Both the position numbers and the translations under genes were made by a program. A stretch of 64,000 nucleotides of DNA. It comes from Paludisphaera soli (GTDB lineage: Bacteria; Planctomycetota; Planctomycetia; Isosphaerales; Isosphaeraceae). The notes below the pieces were generated by a model that saw only the letters and a list, made by a program, of their open reading frames with translations, had not been told where the DNA came from and did no database searches. This document shows positions 31,284 through 39,180 of this stretch, one piece after another (position 1 is the first letter of the stretch; each line of letters starts with the position of its first letter). Location: assembly GCF_011064595.1 (NCBI RefSeq), contig NZ_JAALJI010000001.1, positions 434,001-498,000 on the forward strand. Reading direction: 5' to 3'.

Positions 31284-32576
31284 TCACGCCGGGCTGGCGG
31301 AGGGCTCGGCCTCCATACCCGAGGACGCCCCGACCTGCGCTGGCTCGACGTCTCGGGTCTCGGGCATCGCCCAGGCGTAGAGGGCGAGGCCCCCGACCGC
31401 GATCGCCGTCAGCGTGCCGAACCCGGCGTCGAAGCCGGCGGCCTTGACGATATAGCCGCAGGCCACATTGCTCAGGGCCGCGCCGATGGCCGTCGCGGTC
31501 GCCAGCACCCCCTGGGTCAAGTTGAACCGCCCGGTCCCCCGCGTCAGATCCGCCACGACCAGGACTGAGACCACGCCGAAGATCCCCGCCCCGATCCCGT
31601 CCAGGAGCTGGATCCCGACCAGCAGGTACGGATTGGCCGTGAGCGTGTAGAGCAGCCCCCGGATCGGCAAGACCGCGAATCCGATCAGGAAGACCGGCTT
31701 CCGCCCCCAGCTCTCGGCGAGCCGGCTGGCCGCCAGGGCGACCGGGATCATCACGAGCTGGGCGGTGATGATGCAGGCCGACATCAGGACCGCCGTCCCC
31801 CGGTCCATCCCCTGCGTGACCTTCTGGCCGACCAGCGGCAGCATGGCCGCGTTGGCGAAGTGGAACATCACGGCGCAGGCCGTGAACGCCAGGATCCGGC
31901 GGTCCCGGAACAGCTCGGCCACGGACTCGACCTGCGCGCCCCCTTCCTCGCCTTCGACCGCGCCGCGCGCCCGGTCGTGGTCGATCTCCGCCTCCGGCAG
32001 GACCAAAACCGTCGCCGCGCTCAGGGCGGCCATCAACGCGACCAGGCAGAAGATCGACCAGTACCCCAGCAGATAACCGGCCGCCCCCGCCAGGACGGCC
32101 GCCGCCACGTTGCCCAGGTGGTTGAACGCCTCGTTCCGCCCCGTCCTGCGAGCCATCCGACGATGTCCGACGATCCCCAGGGTCAGGGCCGCGATCGCCG
32201 GCGGGAAGACCGAGGCCGCCGCGCCGATCATCGCCTGCGATCCCACGACGACGTAGTAGCCCGGATAAGCGACCATGGCGAGGCAGCCGGCCGAGACGAC
32301 CGCCGCGGCCCCCGCCACGGCGGCGCGCTTCCAGCGGACCCGGTCGATCATCGCCCCGGCCGGCGACTGCGTGACGATCGTGCCGACGAGCATGGCCGCC
32401 ATCGCCACCCCCACCTGCGACGGGTCCCAGTGCCGCTGCGAAGTAAGGTAGATCGCCAGATACGGCCCCAGGCCGTCGCGGACGTCGGCGAGGAAGAAGT
32501 TCAGGGCGTCCAGGCAGGCGAGGCTCCTCGGGGACGGCCCCCGCTTCGCCTCGGCGTCGGTGTCGGTGTCGGTCAT
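31284..32576 (-). CDS. MFS transporter
   Basis: A 430-aa major facilitator with about 12 hydrophobic segments. The N-terminus is short, acidic and repetitive (MTDTDTDAEAKRGPS). The loop between helices 2 and 3 carries AGAMIDRVRWKR, a degenerate MFS motif A, and a second copy (ASRLAESWGRKPVF) lies in the second half. The central loop is charged. It starts 20 nt after the stop of the upstream ion transporter, so the two are co-transcribed. The substrate is not predictable. Confidence 0.85.
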   Translation of the reverse strand: MTDTDTDAEAKRGPSPRSLACLDALNFFLADVRDGLGPYLAIYLTSQRHWDPSQVGVAMAAMLVGTIVTQSPAGAMIDRVRWKRAAVAGAAAVVSAGCLAMVAYPGYYVVVGSQAMIGAAASVFPPAIAALTLGIVGHRRMARRTGRNEAFNHLGNVAAAVLAGAAGYLLGYWSIFCLVALMAALSAATVLVLPEAEIDHDRARGAVEGEEGGAQVESVAELFRDRRILAFTACAVMFHFANAAMLPLVGQKVTQGMDRGTAVLMSACIITAQLVMIPVALAASRLAESWGRKPVFLIGFAVLPIRGLLYTLTANPYLLVGIQLLDGIGAGIFGVVSVLVVADLTRGTGRFNLTQGVLATATAIGAALSNVACGYIVKAAGFDAGFGTLTAIAVGGLALYAWAMPETRDVEPAQVGASSGMEAEPSASPA

Positions 32577-32596
32577 GTGGATCTCGGGATGAAGAT

Positions 32597-33859
32597 TCAG
32601 TAATGGGTGAATTCGAGCCAGGCGATCCCCAGCGCGGCGGTGGCGAGGGTCAGCGGGACGCCGACCTTGAGGTACTCCAGGAAGCCCAGGTCCTCGCCGT
32701 CGCGGCGTGCGTACTCGACGACGATCAGGTTCGCCACCGAACCGAGGACCGTCAGGTTGCCGGCCAGCGTGCTCGACATCGCGAGCGCCAGCCACCCCTG
32801 CTCCTGGTCGGGGATCACCGCCAGCACCGGCTTGAACAGCAGGACGGCCGGCACGTTCGAGACGAGGTTTGAAAGGAAGATCGAGGCCAGGCTCAACGGG
32901 AGCACCGGGGAGCCCTCCCCCGCGATCCAGGCCAGGTCCCAGTGGCGCACCACGTTCGCCTCGAAGCCGTGGACGACCACGAACAGGCCCATGAACATGA
33001 CCAGCAACGGCCAGTCGACCGCCGCGAACGCCCGATCGGGGCGGAGGCGGTCCAGCATCAGCACGGCCGCCGCCAGCAGCGCCGCGGTGGCCACGGGAGC
33101 CCCGGCGAAGAACAGGCCCACCGTCGCCAGTGTCACCAGGCCGCTCCGGATCAGCAGGCCGCGATGGTTCCGGGCCCGCGAAGGCTGGTGTTCGAAAACC
33201 TCGGGGTGGTCGGGCGTCCTCAGCGATCGCCGGTAGACGACCGCCACCACTGCGAACGTGACGAGCAGGCCCGCAACGGCGACCGGGGCCAGCCGCGACG
33301 CGAACCGGGCGTACGAGATCCCCGAGAGCGAGCCGATGATGATATTCTGGGGGTTCCCCGTGATCGTCGCCACCGACCCCACGTTCGAGGCCGTCGCCAG
33401 GCCCACCAGATAGGGCACCGCGGGCCTCCGGAGTCGTCGGCAAAGCTCCAGCACCAGGGGCGTCAGGGCGACGCAGACCACGTCGTTGACGAGGAAGGCC
33501 GAGAGGACGCCGGACATCGCCACGACCACCGCCAGCATCGCGTGCGGGCCCGGCCGCCGGGCCGCGACCAGGTCCGTCGCCAGGGCGAAGAACCCCGCCA
33601 GCCGAAGGTAGCCGGCCAGCACCATCATCCCGAACAGCAGGACGATCGTGTCGACGTCCACCGCACCGGCGGCCTCGTGCAGGTCCATCACGCCGAACGC
33701 CATCATCGCCGCCGCGCCGACCAGCGCGATCGCCGGTCGGTCCAGCCGGAATCCCGGAAACCGTCCCAGCGCCAACGCCGCGTAAACTCCCCCGAACAGG
33801 GTCGCCGCGATCCAGGGATTCGGAGCAATCATCAACCCTCGGTCCTCACCTCGAAACAT
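32597..33859 (-). CDS. ArsB/NhaD/SLC13-type ion transporter
   Basis: A 420-aa membrane protein of the ion transporter superfamily. There are two repeat halves with the family's hairpin motifs: SAFLVNDVVCVALTPLV with TASNVGSVATITGNPQNIIIG in the first half, and SNLVSNVPAVLLFKP with STLAGNLTVLGSVANLIV in the second. Members carry arsenite, dicarboxylates, sulfate or Na+/H+, and the sequence does not tell which. The start could be ATG 33859 or ATG 33832; the second has more Shine-Dalgarno-like bases before it. It heads a two-gene unit with the MFS gene. Confidence 0.85.
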   Translation of the reverse strand: MFRGEDRGLMIAPNPWIAATLFGGVYAALALGRFPGFRLDRPAIALVGAAAMMAFGVMDLHEAAGAVDVDTIVLLFGMMVLAGYLRLAGFFALATDLVAARRPGPHAMLAVVVAMSGVLSAFLVNDVVCVALTPLVLELCRRLRRPAVPYLVGLATASNVGSVATITGNPQNIIIGSLSGISYARFASRLAPVAVAGLLVTFAVVAVVYRRSLRTPDHPEVFEHQPSRARNHRGLLIRSGLVTLATVGLFFAGAPVATAALLAAAVLMLDRLRPDRAFAAVDWPLLVMFMGLFVVVHGFEANVVRHWDLAWIAGEGSPVLPLSLASIFLSNLVSNVPAVLLFKPVLAVIPDQEQGWLALAMSSTLAGNLTVLGSVANLIVVEYARRDGEDLGFLEYLKVGVPLTLATAALGIAWLEFTHY

Positions 33860-34376
33860 GAAACGGCTTTAATGCCAAAGCAATCCCGGTGCCGAAGAAT
33901 TCACGATTTTCTTCGGGCGGGCCTGTCGTCTTTCTTTCGACCACGGACGCTTCCCTCGCGGTCCCCCATGCCTGGAGATTCCGATCGGCCGGGAGGGCGT
34001 GTTGCGGAAATCGGCTTCGATTGGGTTCGTTCGCACGCCGGCTTGGAGGCTTCGGTCGGTCTTAAGTTATTCTGAAGTAATGAATTGCGCGGTGTGGTCC
34101 GGCGTCGGAAATTGGCTTCGTTCGGCGCTTTTCACCCGACTGCGATGCGATCGACGTCGCTTCGAAACGGTCCCGAGTCGTCCGGGACTTCCGATCGAGG
34201 ACCTGACACGCATCCCCTCCTTCTCCGCATTGCGTTCGGCGCGCACGATCCCTCAGGATGATTCTGTATGAGATCGAGAATCAGGAAGCCGATTCCTCGC
34301 GCGGATCTTCGAGGCGGCGGCGCGAGGCGTCGGGCGTGAGGAAGCCGGAATCCCAGGCACGGGCGTCGGCATCGGA
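33860..34376. other. Intergenic stretch without a supported gene
   Basis: About 520 bases with visibly lower GC than the neighbours. Short open frames occur (for example 33999-34271, plus) but none has a ribosome-binding site, family match or codon pattern that supports it. It may be decayed accessory DNA on the tRNA side of the region. Confidence 0.5.
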
Positions 34377-34405
34377 TTGACGATCGCGGGGGGCTTTGGT
34401 AGCTT
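34377..34405 (+). promoter_or_regulatory. Promoter of tRNA-Ser
   Basis: TTGACG (34377-34382) and TAGCTT (34400-34405) are 17 nt apart. The predicted start near 34412 lies about 42 nt before the mature tRNA. Confidence 0.5.
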
Positions 34406-34453
34406 CAATCTCCGCAATCGACCCCCTTCGACCCGGGGGTCGTGATCGACCGA

Positions 34454-34542
34454 GGAGAGGTGGCTGAGTGGTCGATAGCGACGGTTTGCTAAACCGTTAT
34501 ACGGCTAACCCCGTATCGGGGGTTCGAATCCCCCCCTCTCCG
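34454..34542 (+). tRNA. tRNA-Ser(GCT)
   Basis: An 89-nt class II tRNA without encoded CCA. The acceptor stem GGAGAGG (34454-34460) pairs with CCTCTCC (34535-34541), and the discriminator base is G. The anticodon stem ACGGT/ACCGT encloses the loop TTGCTAA, with anticodon GCT at 34488-34490 reading AGC/AGU serine codons. A long variable arm (TACGGCTAACCCCGTA) and the T loop TTCGAAT complete the fold. It marks the left border of a small accessory region. Confidence 0.97.
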
Positions 34543-34695
34543 CTCGAACACGTCCGGGCGACCCTTTCCCCTCCCCTGGGATGGGGCGTTCCGGCCGATT
34601 CCTCCGCGAGGCCCACTTCCCCGTCCCGGCCTTCGCGTGATGCCTCACCTCTCGTACTCTGACGGGCGTGTCGATCCCCGCATCGAGGCGGCAGC

Positions 34696-35232
34696 ATGAC
34701 GCTCGACGACGTCCAGGTCGGTGAGGCGCCCCTGTTCCACAACGCGACGGCCGACGTGGACGAGGCCGAGCGTGGGCTTGGAACGCGATTCCCCGCGGGC
34801 TATCGGAACTACATCGCCCGCTTCGGCGAGGGCGTGCTCGCCGATTACCTCCGGGTGTACCCCCCCCACCAGATCCTCGAAGGCGACAACAATGTCCACG
34901 CCTGGCGAGAGCGGATCGACGAGTACTGGTTCTGGGACGCCGGCAAGGACGTGCTGACGAAGGAGCGGACGCTCCAGTGCGTCATCGTCGCCGACACCCT
35001 CGACGGCGACGAGATCGTCTTCCACCCCTCCGAGCCGGACCGACTCTATGTGCTGCCCCACGACGACGAGGAAATCCACGAAGCCGGCGACGGGCTGACG
35101 GCGGCGATCGAGTGGCTTCTCACCGCGGGCGTCCTGACCGAACCCGTCGACAGGCGAAACTTCGACCCCTTCGACGGCCGGGCGAGCACCGGCGACGGCG
35201 ACGATCTGGACGCCGACGACGAGGACGACTGA
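34696..35232 (+). CDS. SMI1/KNR4 (SUKH) family protein
   Basis: A 178-aa soluble protein with GAGG upstream of ATG 34696. The pattern VDEAERGLGTRFPAGYRNYIARFGEGVL, then WFWD, then VIVADTLDGDEIVFHP, matches the SMI1/KNR4 or SUKH domain. Bacterial members often act as immunity proteins against polymorphic toxins or bind diverse partners. The C-terminus is a strongly acidic tail. No toxin gene adjoins it, so an immunity role is possible but unproven. It lies just downstream of tRNA-Ser. Confidence 0.8.
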   Translation: MTLDDVQVGEAPLFHNATADVDEAERGLGTRFPAGYRNYIARFGEGVLADYLRVYPPHQILEGDNNVHAWRERIDEYWFWDAGKDVLTKERTLQCVIVADTLDGDEIVFHPSEPDRLYVLPHDDEEIHEAGDGLTAAIEWLLTAGVLTEPVDRRNFDPFDGRASTGDGDDLDADDEDD

Positions 35233-35276
35233 GTTCCGTTCGGCCTGCGAGGAAGACGCTCCGCGCGTCGATCGGG

Positions 35277-36509
35277 TCACTCGAGGAATCGGTTGCCGCG
35301 CAGGTCGCCGTGCCGGTTGAACTCGCGCGTCAGGGGCGGCACGGCCTGGTAGAGGGCGTCGAAAGTCGGATGGACGAGCAGGAAGGCAAGCGCGGCGAGA
35401 TACCAGGCGCGGCCGCGGCGGCATCGGATCTCCTGCAGCCCCTCGGCGATGAGGAGGAAGAAGGCCGGGGCCAGTCCGAGGATCAGGCGACCGTGGAACG
35501 GGTAGCGTCGCGCCGCCGATGCCGCCATCGCCAGGACGATCGGGACGGCGAGGATCGCCACCACGCGGGCGTCGAGTCGGGCGAGTCGACGGGCCCCGAG
35601 CAGGGTCATGGCCAGCGCGAAGAGGGCGAAGGCGTAGGGCATCAACCTCGGGGTCAGGTTCAGCGGCGTGACGAACGTCTCCAGGAGGATCCCGGCGAAC
35701 TTCGCCAATGACTCCCGGCTCGTGGGCGCGGGCGGCAGGAACGCGAAGTCCCAGAAGACGTACATCGTCGTCGCCGGGACGAGCATCCGGCTTGAAATCC
35801 GGTGCGCCAGCAAGACGCTGACGGCCCAGGCGGCCGCCAGGCCCAGATGCCGCGCCGCGTCGCCTCGACGACCCGAACGCAGGGCGTCGACCAGCAGGGT
35901 CAGGCCGCAGCCGGCGACCACGAAGACGGAGGCGAACGAGACCCAGGGCGAGGCGACCGCCAGCACGGCGAGCCCGAGGCGTAGGCGACGGCTCGGCGGG
36001 TCTTGCAGCTCCTTCAGGCTCGCGAACGTCACGAGCAGGCCGACGGCGAGGTCGGTCGAGTACGGCTTCAACTCGTTCGAGTAATAGACGAGGTCGTCGC
36101 CGACGGCGAACAGGAACATCGCCACCACGGCCGCCGCGGGGAGGAGCGTCCGGCGGGCGACCTCGCGGAAAAGCCAGAGCGACCCCAGCCCACACGCCAG
36201 GGGGATCAGCCGGGTCGCAAAGGGGGACTCTCCCAGCATCTGGACGACGAGCCGCTCGGCCGCGAGGAAGGCGGGGGGGGCGAGTTGGTCGGACTTCAGC
36301 GGGCTGGAGAAGTCGAATGGCGCGACGCCGCGGAGGTTGGCCAGAAGGGACCCCTCATCCATCCAGTAGGGACGGCCTTGCAGGTACACCCAGACCCGGA
36401 GCGCGACGCCGATCTCCAGGCAGGCCGAGAGCGGCCGCCGCGAGACGAGTTCGACGAGCCGGTTCAGGAATGGCGCGAGGTCGATGGGTCGGGAAAGACG
36501 GTCGAGCAT
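35277..36509 (-). CDS. GT39-like membrane glycosyltransferase
   Basis: A 410-aa membrane protein of GT-C architecture. After the first helix, the loop YWMDEGSLLANLRGV carries the Asp-Glu pair typical of dolichyl-phosphate-mannose-type transferases (PMT/ArnT group), and further periplasmic loops contain SNELKPYSTDLAVG. About ten hydrophobic segments are visible. ATG 36509 is used; a GTG two codons upstream is possible. Its acceptor is unknown. It sits between the SUKH gene and the MITE-bracketed cassette. Confidence 0.8.
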   Translation of the reverse strand: MLDRLSRPIDLAPFLNRLVELVSRRPLSACLEIGVALRVWVYLQGRPYWMDEGSLLANLRGVAPFDFSSPLKSDQLAPPAFLAAERLVVQMLGESPFATRLIPLACGLGSLWLFREVARRTLLPAAAVVAMFLFAVGDDLVYYSNELKPYSTDLAVGLLVTFASLKELQDPPSRRLRLGLAVLAVASPWVSFASVFVVAGCGLTLLVDALRSGRRGDAARHLGLAAAWAVSVLLAHRISSRMLVPATTMYVFWDFAFLPPAPTSRESLAKFAGILLETFVTPLNLTPRLMPYAFALFALAMTLLGARRLARLDARVVAILAVPIVLAMAASAARRYPFHGRLILGLAPAFFLLIAEGLQEIRCRRGRAWYLAALAFLLVHPTFDALYQAVPPLTREFNRHGDLRGNRFLE

Positions 36510-36555
36510 GGACACGAAAAGGGGGATCTCCAGCGCGCGGGTCGTTCGCCGACCT

Positions 36556-36660
36556 TAGAGGCCCTGACAACACCCCACTCGTGCGTGCGAGAGCACGTCG
36601 AAACCCCAGGGGTTTCTGCTATCGCTTCGGTGATTGATGGGGTCTTGTCCGGGTCTCTTA
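36556..36660. repeat. MITE-like 105-bp element, copy 1
   Basis: This 105-bp element is about 90% identical to copy 2 at 37114-37218 and in the same orientation. Imperfect terminal inverted repeats of about 20 bp begin TAGAGGCCC, and a TA dinucleotide stands at each end, as expected for mobile elements of the IS630/mariner type. Internal palindromes include CTCGTGCGTGCGAG and AAACCCCAGGGGTTT. Its right end has drifted (TCTCTTA instead of CCTCTA). It supplies the stop codon of the MafI-like gene. Confidence 0.75.
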
Positions 36661-36909
36661 CATGGCGAGTGGTCCCAGCAGTGTAACTCGCTCGACATCG
36701 GCATGGGTTAGCCGGGCGAGTTCGAGTAACTCTTGAAACTCGTCTTGCGTGATCCGTACATCGCTGTCGAAGAGACAATCGGCAATCATCTCGACAGCAA
36801 GCCCATTTTCCCCGAATTCGGAATAACCTACAGCGTTCGAGATCAGGCCATGATCCAGCCTGCCATCGAATGCCTTGCCCAGGTTCTTGATCCTCGCCTC
36901 AAAAGACAT
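36658..36909 (-). CDS. MafI-like immunity protein
   Basis: An 83-aa protein started at ATG 36909, which has GGAG 6 nt upstream; an alternative ATG is at 36921. The sequence (FEARIKNLGKAFDGRL, then NGLAVEMIADCLFDSDVRIT, then DEFQELLELARL) resembles the MafI family, which neutralises secreted MafB-type polymorphic toxins in the cytoplasm. It follows the toxin-end fragment by a few bases, the usual toxin-immunity order. Its stop TAA lies exactly at the edge of MITE copy 1. Base composition is visibly lower in GC than the neighbours, suggesting transfer. Confidence 0.7.
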   Translation of the reverse strand: MSFEARIKNLGKAFDGRLDHGLISNAVGYSEFGENGLAVEMIADCLFDSDVRITQDEFQELLELARLTHADVERVTLLGPLAM

Positions 36910-36924
36910 GAACGTCTCCATCGC

Positions 36925-37113
36925 CTATGGGATGCGGATGCCGGAAAACGGTGTGGTCAGGTCCGGGAACGCCGTGACCACCCTCCCCATGGATGGTTCA
37001 TATACGGTGCGGATTCGAGCACCATCCCGGACTTCCCAGGACACCCACCTCGCCGGCCTGCCGGACTTCGTGAGCGGGTCCGCCAGTCCCTGCCTGAGCG
37101 TACCAATTTGCTT
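36925..37113 (-). pseudogene. C-terminal remnant of a polymorphic toxin gene
   Basis: About 62 codons in frame, ending in TAG at 36925-36927, just before the immunity gene. The visible end (RPARWVSWEVRDGARIRTVY, then EPSMGRVVTAFPD) looks like the last strands of a BECR-fold RNase domain of the EndoU type, which is a common partner of MafI. The 5' part is missing: reading upstream, the frame runs into MITE copy 2 at 37114. There is no start codon or secretion domain, so it is probably inactive. The family assignment is an inference from a short match. Confidence 0.5.
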
Positions 37114-37218
37114 TAGAGGCCCGGACAAAACCCCACTCGTGCGTGCGAGAGCACGTCGAAACCCCAGGGCTTTCCGCTATCGCTTCGGTGATTGGATGGG
37201 GGTTTGTCCGGGCCTCTA
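37114..37218. repeat. MITE-like 105-bp element, copy 2
   Basis: The better preserved copy. Terminal inverted repeats are nearly perfect over about 20 bp (TAGAGGCCCGGACAAA at the left, its complement at the right), with TA at both ends. It lies directly against the broken toxin frame and is a direct repeat of copy 1. No transposase is encoded; a full-length IS with the same ends would have to be elsewhere in the genome. Confidence 0.8.
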
Positions 37219-37337
37219 ACGGCGTCGGCGGCGCCCTGTGACTTCAGCGTCGAGGTCGCGTCCCGATAGGCGTCCCGATAGACTAGGCGGGCGGCGTCCC
37301 GGACGCCACCCCCTCACCCGTCCCCGAGGCCATCGAC

Positions 37338-38000
37338 ATGCTGATCAAGTGGTACGGCCACGCCGCGTTCCTAGTGGAGACGGCGGGCGTCCGGATCATC
37401 CTCGACCCGTATCGTTCGCCCGATTCCGGCGGCTACGAGCCGATCGCCGAGCCGGCCGACGTCGTGGTCGTCAGCCACGAGAACGACCGCTATCACAGCC
37501 ACCTGGGGCAGATCACGCCGCCGTTCCACGTCGTCCGCGCGCTCGAAATCCCCGACGGAGGCGAGGACTTCCGCGGCGTCCGGTTCGAGTCGGTCCGGGT
37601 TTACGAGACCCCCGAGCGGAAACCCGGCGACGAGGTGGCGATCGTCCATTTCCGGTCCGAGGGCCTGCACGTCGCGTTCCTGGGCGACCTCGGTCACCTG
37701 CTGACGCCCGAGGAGCTGGCGCCGATCGCGGGGGCCGACGTGGTCCTGGTCCCGGCCGGCGGGACGCCGACGATCGACATGGACGCGATCCCCGCCCTCC
37801 TGGACGCGATCGGCCCGAAGCTCGTCGTGCCGATGCACTACAAGACGCCGAGGATCAACCTGGACATCCGGCCGATCGAGGCGTTTCTGGAGCGGCTCCC
37901 CGACGATCCGGTGGTGCGGATCGCCGGGGCCGAATTCGAGGTGGAACGCGACTCGCTCCCCGACCGACGGACGATCGTCCGGCTGGAGCACGCGCGGTAA
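37338..38000 (+). CDS. MBL-fold hydrolase, UlaG-like
   Basis: A 220-aa metal-dependent hydrolase. WYGHAAFLVETAGVRIILDPY is the start of the UlaG/YtnP-like branch, and the metal motif is SHENDRYHSH (HxxxxxxH type rather than HxHxDH), followed by FLGDLGH and VPMHYKT. The function is probably hydrolysis of a small ester or lactone, but the substrate is unknown. GAGG lies about 9 nt before ATG 37338. It is convergent with the ABC permease gene. Confidence 0.82.
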   Translation: MLIKWYGHAAFLVETAGVRIILDPYRSPDSGGYEPIAEPADVVVVSHENDRYHSHLGQITPPFHVVRALEIPDGGEDFRGVRFESVRVYETPERKPGDEVAIVHFRSEGLHVAFLGDLGHLLTPEELAPIAGADVVLVPAGGTPTIDMDAIPALLDAIGPKLVVPMHYKTPRINLDIRPIEAFLERLPDDPVVRIAGAEFEVERDSLPDRRTIVRLEHAR

Positions 38001-38012
38001 CGATCGCCGCCG

Positions 38013-39173
38013 TCAGAGTTCGCGGAGGGCCGCGATGACCTCCAGGCGCACGGCGCGGAGGGCCGGGAGCATGCCGCCGAAGAGGCCCATGACCAGGGTC
38101 ATGGTCAGGGCGACGGCCATGACCCACCAGCCGAACCGGAAGTTGATGTTCACCGAGGCGAAGGTGTTGCCGTTCATCGTCTCGATCGAGAGCAGGCTCA
38201 TCGGGAGGGTCGCCAGCAGCCCGATCCCGCCGCCGAGGAGCGAGAGCAGCAGCGACTCGCCCAGGAACGACAGCAGGACGTCGCCGCGCGAGAAGCCCAG
38301 GGCGCGCATGGTGCCGATCTCGCGGGTCCGCGACTTGACGGCCGAGAACATCGTGTTGGCGGCGGCGAACATGGCGCCGAAGGTCAGCAACACGGCGATC
38401 ATCGTCCCGGCCGCCTTGAAGAAGGTGCTGGCGTCGGACTGGGTGGCGAAGTACTCGGACTCGGGGTGGGCCGCCAGGCGGAACTGGGCGCCGTCCTCGA
38501 TCTCCTTGCGGAGCTGGTCGAACTCGGCGGGGCCGGCGGCGCGGATCTGGACGCAGGAGACGGAGCCGTCGCGGCCGGTGTTGCGCTCCACGTCCTTGAG
38601 GTCGGCCCAGATCTCGCTCTCGGCCGAGCTGCCGCCGGCGGTGAAGAGGCCGACGACGCGGTAGCGTTCCTTCTCGCCGAAGACCAGCTCGCCGCCGATC
38701 TGGCCGCCCTTGTGCATCCCGGCCAGCGGCTTGGCGAGGATGCACTCCCCCTTGCCGGTCTCGAAGTCGCGGCCGGCGACGATCTTGAAGTCGGGGCGGA
38801 GCTTCCGCGAGGCGGGCTGCACGCCTCGGATGATGAGGTTGTTGAAGGTGCCGGAGACGCGCTCGGCCACGGCGATGTTCAGAAGCTCCTTGGCGGCGAC
38901 CGGGCCCTCGCCGTCGCGGAGGATGCCGTTGAGCGTGAGCAGCTCGTCGGCCTTCTTGGACTCGAAGCCCCCGGTCGTCTCGGCCGTCGCCCCCTTGCGC
39001 AGGACGATCAGGTCGAGCGGGTCGCCGGAGACCTTCAGGCTGTGCTCCAGCCCCTCCACCAGGCCGAAGAGGATGCACGAGGAGGCGACCAATAGCGCGG
39101 TCCCCAGGACCGTCATCAGGGTCGTCTTCCAGCGCACGCGGAGGTTGCGGACGTTGTACTTGAATGGGATCAT
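38013..39173 (-). CDS. FtsX-like ABC permease (second)
   Basis: A 386-aa permease with one N-terminal helix, a large extracytoplasmic MacB-like domain and three C-terminal helices. The C-terminal segments MFSAVKSRTREIGTMRALG and GLFGGMLPALRAVRLEVIAAL are characteristic of MacB/LolC/FtsX permeases. It is the last gene of a minus-strand run, 7 nt after the other permease, and probably forms a heterodimeric channel with it. Confidence 0.88.
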   Translation of the reverse strand: MIPFKYNVRNLRVRWKTTLMTVLGTALLVASSCILFGLVEGLEHSLKVSGDPLDLIVLRKGATAETTGGFESKKADELLTLNGILRDGEGPVAAKELLNIAVAERVSGTFNNLIIRGVQPASRKLRPDFKIVAGRDFETGKGECILAKPLAGMHKGGQIGGELVFGEKERYRVVGLFTAGGSSAESEIWADLKDVERNTGRDGSVSCVQIRAAGPAEFDQLRKEIEDGAQFRLAAHPESEYFATQSDASTFFKAAGTMIAVLLTFGAMFAAANTMFSAVKSRTREIGTMRALGFSRGDVLLSFLGESLLLSLLGGGIGLLATLPMSLLSIETMNGNTFASVNINFRFGWWVMAVALTMTLVMGLFGGMLPALRAVRLEVIAALREL

Positions 39174-39180
39174 GACGCCC

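Noticed and set aside
33999-34271. A 90-codon plus-strand open frame in the gap before tRNA-Ser
   Set aside because: No ribosome-binding site, no similarity, and codon use unlike the neighbouring genes.
36556-37218. The 105-bp repeats as integron attC sites
   Set aside because: They are imperfect palindromes of plausible size, but the ends run TTAGAG...CTCTAA. attC needs RYYYAAC at the left and GTTRRRY at the right, the opposite orientation. No integrase is present.
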